Of a stretch of 64,000 bases of DNA, positions 60,697-64,000 are shown in pieces. This DNA comes from Sphaerulina vaccinii (taxonomy: Eukaryota; Ascomycota; Dothideomycetes; Mycosphaerellales; Mycosphaerellaceae), in the NCBI GenBank assembly GCA_022570795.1, contig JAKUDP010000008.1:620001-684000 (forward strand), in the 5' to 3' direction. Position 1 is the first letter of the stretch; each line of letters begins with the position of its first letter. The translations under genes were made by a program, and so were the position numbers. The notes beneath the pieces are model-generated. The model saw only the letters and a program-made list of their open reading frames with translations, did not search any database and was not told the origin of the DNA.

Positions 60697-61279
60697 CACT
60701 TGGTCTGGCGCGTGGTCAGAGCCTCTTGTATATTTATTCCGCTGGGCAATCTGCTGGTTGGAATACGCAATTAGTAGTTCTTGCTGGGATCTTGCTGGTT
60801 GTTGTGAGTGGTTCATCTGGTTTCATGAGCAGTTCGGCCGCAATCAACTTTGACAGGCTTCACGCTGCCAAGCGGGCCATGTGGACGGCATAGAAAATGT
60901 CCAGCAAATGAAGATGAGGCCGATCTTCGTTACAGCGAGATGGAACTGGCTCGTCCCTGCCTGCGTTCGTGAAGGTACCACGAAAGGCAAATGCCCTGGT
61001 TCTGAGTACCAATCTAGTCATTGCTAGGGCAGAGGTGCGTGCCATTCCATCTCTTTTAGCTGTGCCTTCATGTTTTTGTGAGGCCTTCTTCGTCCGGAGC
61101 AAGTAGCCATATCTGAACTGATGGCGGTTAGAAAGATCGTGGGACCGTGGTTGGCATGGAGGGAAGAATGATCACCCTCTCCACATCCACGATTCGCCCC
61201 ACTCGAAGCCGAAGCCTGCAAGTGAAACCTCACATTTCCTTCTTCATTGCGCAATCATCCTCTGTGTCGTGTGAGCATC
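60697..61279. other. Divergent intergenic region, thioesterase / UBA4
   Basis: 583 bp. A TATTTATT string near 60735 lies about 40 bp upstream of the chosen thioesterase start. No gene is supported. Confidence 0.4.
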
Positions 61280-62985
61280 ATGGCATCCATGGCTGACCTG
61301 GACTCTCACGTCGCACTGCTGCGCAAGCAGATCGCGGCAACAGAAAGTCAGCTGGCGTCACTGAAGCAGCAGCTATCACAAGCAGAAAATCGCGTCGAGA
61401 CCACGCGCTTACTGAATGCCTCATACCATGGCGGGTTTCCTGCTGAGTGGATCGGCGAGATCTCCTCCGTTCTCACAGACAATCTGCTGGGGACGGAGCT
61501 GTATCCTGCTTCGGTGGCGTCAGGTGGCAGTGCTGAGGGCATTGCCATGAACATCAGACAAGAGACGGCGATCGAAGGACGTGAATTCGTCACGCCAGAA
61601 CCCGTCAACAGTGGTCGTTGGCCGCTGTTGAGTGAGGAGTACAAGAGATATGGACGACAGATGATCATGCAAGAGGTTGGTCTTCACGGGCAACTACGGC
61701 TGAAGAAGGCGAGAGTACTTGTAGTGGGAGTGGGCGGACTAGGCTGTCCGTCTGCAGCATATCTCGCAGGAGCTGGTGTAGGAACGCTCGGCCTTATGGA
61801 TGGTGATGTTGTCGAGATCTCCAATCTACATCGCCAGATTGCACACAACGCATCAAGAGTAGGAATGAGCAAAGTGGACAGCGCATACGATTACTTGTCA
61901 GAGTACGTACACCAGTGCACTTTGAGAAAAGATCGAATTCTGATCTCTTCGGTAGGTTGAATCCCCTCGTCAAGTACCAACGCCACCATTTCCACCTCAC
62001 GCCTGAGAAGGCGATTCCTATCTTTTCACAATACGATCTCGTACTAGACTGCACAGACCATCCGACCTCGCGCTACCTTATCTCAGACGCCTGCGTCCTG
62101 ACTGGCAAACCTCTCGTCTCCGCATCAGCTCTCAAGACAGAAGGCCAGTTGATAGTCCTCAACAACCCACCACGACCTCCTGGAGATCTAGCAGGCGGCC
62201 CGTGCTACCGCTGCGTCTTTCCCAAGCCTCCACCTGCAGACTCAGTGCTCTCTTGTGGCGAAGGCGGCGTTCTCGGTCCAGTGGTAGGCGCCATGGGTGT
62301 CCTCCAGGCGCTCGAGGCGATCAAGCTAATAACAGCTAAGCCCGAAGTCTCGAAGAATGGTTCCATCGACATTGCAGCCCTAATGTCACTCCCACCTTCG
62401 CCATCTCTCCAACCACAAGAACCACCTCCTCGACCAACGATGACTATCTTCTCTGCTTTCTCAACGCCTCAATTCCGAAGCGTAAGGATGCGAACTCGCC
62501 GGCAAGACTGCGCTTGCTGTTCATCGCAGGCCACCATATCGCGTGACAACCTCAACTCAGGATCGCTCGACTATCAAGCTTTCTGTGGCCTCACAAACCC
62601 ACTTCAAGTTCTGCCACCCTCGTCACGAATCAGCGCCAAGGATTTTGCTCGCCTGCCACGCGACGGTAGCAACGCTCTCATCGATGTCAGAGATGAAACA
62701 CAGTATCAAATGTGTGCTTTGCGAGGAAGTCTGAATGTACCGTGGAAGGGCAGCGCGCAGACTTGGCTACAGAAAGCTTTCGAAGTTGGTGCACTGCCTA
62801 GTTCGCACGGATCAAGTGACTACTACATCGTGTGCAGGGAAGGCAACGACTCGCAACTTGCCGCAAAGGCTATATACGATCTTCTGCAGCAGAACGGAGC
62901 GGAATCTGGAGTGAGAGTGAAAGACATCAAGGGTGGCTTCAGAGCGTGGAGAGAGGAAGTTGACAGGGAATGGCCTGATTACTGA
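61280..62985 (+). CDS. UBA4: UBA4/MOCS3 adenylyltransferase and sulfurtransferase
   Basis: Two exons, 61280-61902 and 61956-62985, with a 53-nt intron, give 550 residues. A short N-terminal coiled coil (residues about 5-40) precedes the E1-like domain with LVVGVGGLGCPSAAYLAGAG (ATP binding, about 147) and DGDVVEISNLHRQI. Zinc ligands are CYRC near 290 and CACC near 392. LSCGEGGVLGPVVG near 307 carries the E1 catalytic Cys. The C-terminal rhodanese domain has YIVCREGNDSQ with the persulfide Cys near 500 and ends in DIKGGFRAWREEVD. The protein activates Urm1 for tRNA wobble-uridine thiolation and activates the MoaD-type subunit for molybdopterin. The intron join restores YLSELNPLVKYQRHHFHLTP. 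Confidence 0.94.
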
Positions 62986-63147
62986 TTTGGACGCTGGGAG
63001 TGAATGACTCCATTGCACACCAAGACATCGCGACGTCTGGCAACTTCCTCCAGTGAGCTCAACCTGTTCGAGCAAACAAGAAAGTGTTGTTCGAAAGGCC
63101 TGAAATCGAAGCAGCATCTCACAACCGGTGTCTCCAGCAGCAACGGC

Positions 63148-63916
63148 ATGACACAACCTACACCGGTAGCAGTACCTGCTGTTCTCGGAACGTACGAGCT
63201 CTGCGAGCTGATCCTGCTACAATTTCCTATGAGTCTACATACTGCAGCGTGTGAACACTACCTGGCGCGATACTATCGCTCGTTCCCAAGATCTGCAGAA
63301 GAAGTTGCTCCGAGTATCTTCTGAGACTCCTCTGAAGCCGGACGCAAATGATTCCACTCAAAACTTGTATCGAGCACTGAATTTTGGCCCAGCTTATGAA
63401 GGACAATACCTGAAGTTTCCATCTGCCGCAACGAGCATTACATATGCCCTGCCTCCTTTCCGCGATCAGTCGTTCCGCGGTGGTAGTTGGGATCACTATC
63501 ACCGCGGTAAACTTCACTCCACTCATCACCAACCGCGACTCGGAGTGCACATTGAGCTTGGGAGTGATAGTCGCGGTAAAGTTCTACTTCCAATTCAGGT
63601 CAATTGTCGAGACATCAACAAGAATACATCCTTGCGGTCTATGCTGCTCACACAACCGCCTGTGGTAGCCGTTCAGCTGCAACAGTACTATCGATTGCAT
63701 CCGGGCGCTGGACCAGATTGGCAGCCGCAAACGACGTTGCTCAATCGCAGTGGCATTACCTTTGGGGACATGTTCGATTCCATCGACTCCAAGAACGAGG
63801 ACGACCGAGAGCGAGGACCTTATAGCTTGATCTTTGAACAGATCCTGACCATCGATAGAGAGCCTGGTGCACCGTGTGGCTTTTGTCGATACATTGAGCA
63901 CTTGCGCGAGGATTGA
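63148..63916 (+). pseudogene. F-box-like gene with a frameshift
   Basis: The ATG at 63148 opens MTQPTPVAVPAVLGTYELCE followed by LILLQFPMSLH, the first F-box helix. The expected continuation, QRVNTTWRDTIARSQDLQKK, lies in another frame from about 63242. That frame runs to TGA at 63914-63916 and includes SMLLTQPPVVAVQLQQYY and GITFGDMFDSI, as in the relatives at 58661 and 43171. Between the conserved PM and QRV there are 13 nt, where relatives have six codons (18 nt), so a 5-nt loss fits. No intron explains the shift. It could also be a sequence error. Confidence 0.65.
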
Positions 63917-64000
63917 GAATGGCCGGAACTTGCTCTAGGATTTGGAAATGGCTGGAACTTGCGCAGGGGTTGGAGGCAAGCATGGCATAGGAGGTCGTGC

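Overview
This window reads as nuclear DNA of a filamentous ascomycete. Genes are dense and lie on both strands. Most are split by 49-69 nt GT-AG introns with CTAAC/CTGAC-type branch sites, and the gene set is typically fungal: a Zn2Cys6 regulator, a HET domain, GH72, GT15 and fused pseudouridine enzymes. F-box-like and LPRELR-type gene families plus candidate introner-like introns point to Dothideomycetes, perhaps Mycosphaerellales. The class assignment is inference; 'fungal nuclear' is firm.

Layout. 0-8 kb: the tail of an alpha/beta-hydrolase, a Zn2Cys6 regulator, a divergent NCS1 permease, a small ABM-domain enzyme and an APH-like kinase; the first four could form a small catabolic cluster. 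7.6-12.2 kb: MED4 and NEDD8/RUB1 set among degenerate tandem and dispersed repeats. 12-19 kb: a housekeeping block of MCM4, TBCA, elongin A and THO7, with an MCB element between MCM4 and TBCA. 19-27.2 kb: lineage-specific genes, namely two LPRELR-type paralogues (one broken), two NTF2-like-looking proteins, a Yippee protein and a conserved fungal gene with a premature TGA. 27.2-35.2 kb: an AT-rich island, an intronless 1860-codon gene of unknown function, a truncated HET gene, a dispersed repeat and a fragment duplicated from the neighbouring kinase.

35-44 kb: the bifunctional pseudouridine-degrading enzyme, OST1, a tandem CAP-Gly protein that looks tail-anchored, a BTB protein and an F-box protein. 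46-58 kb: surface and glycosylation genes, namely a GH72 glucanosyltransferase, an acyltransferase-3 membrane protein, a Kre2/Ktr mannosyltransferase, a secreted protein with 26 tandem N-glycosylation sequons, a small secreted protein and ALG6. 58.6-63.9 kb: an F-box-like protein, an acyl-protein-thioesterase-like hydrolase, UBA4/MOCS3 and a frameshifted F-box relative.

Most exciting items: the giant intronless glycine-rich/coiled-coil gene beside a broken HET gene; four long introns against 22 short ones, one closed by a perfect 15-bp stem and one sharing sequence with an intergenic repeat; the tail-anchored double CAP-Gly protein; and the GNVTLP sequon array. All gene models come from reading frames, splice signals and family motifs read by eye; no database search was run.
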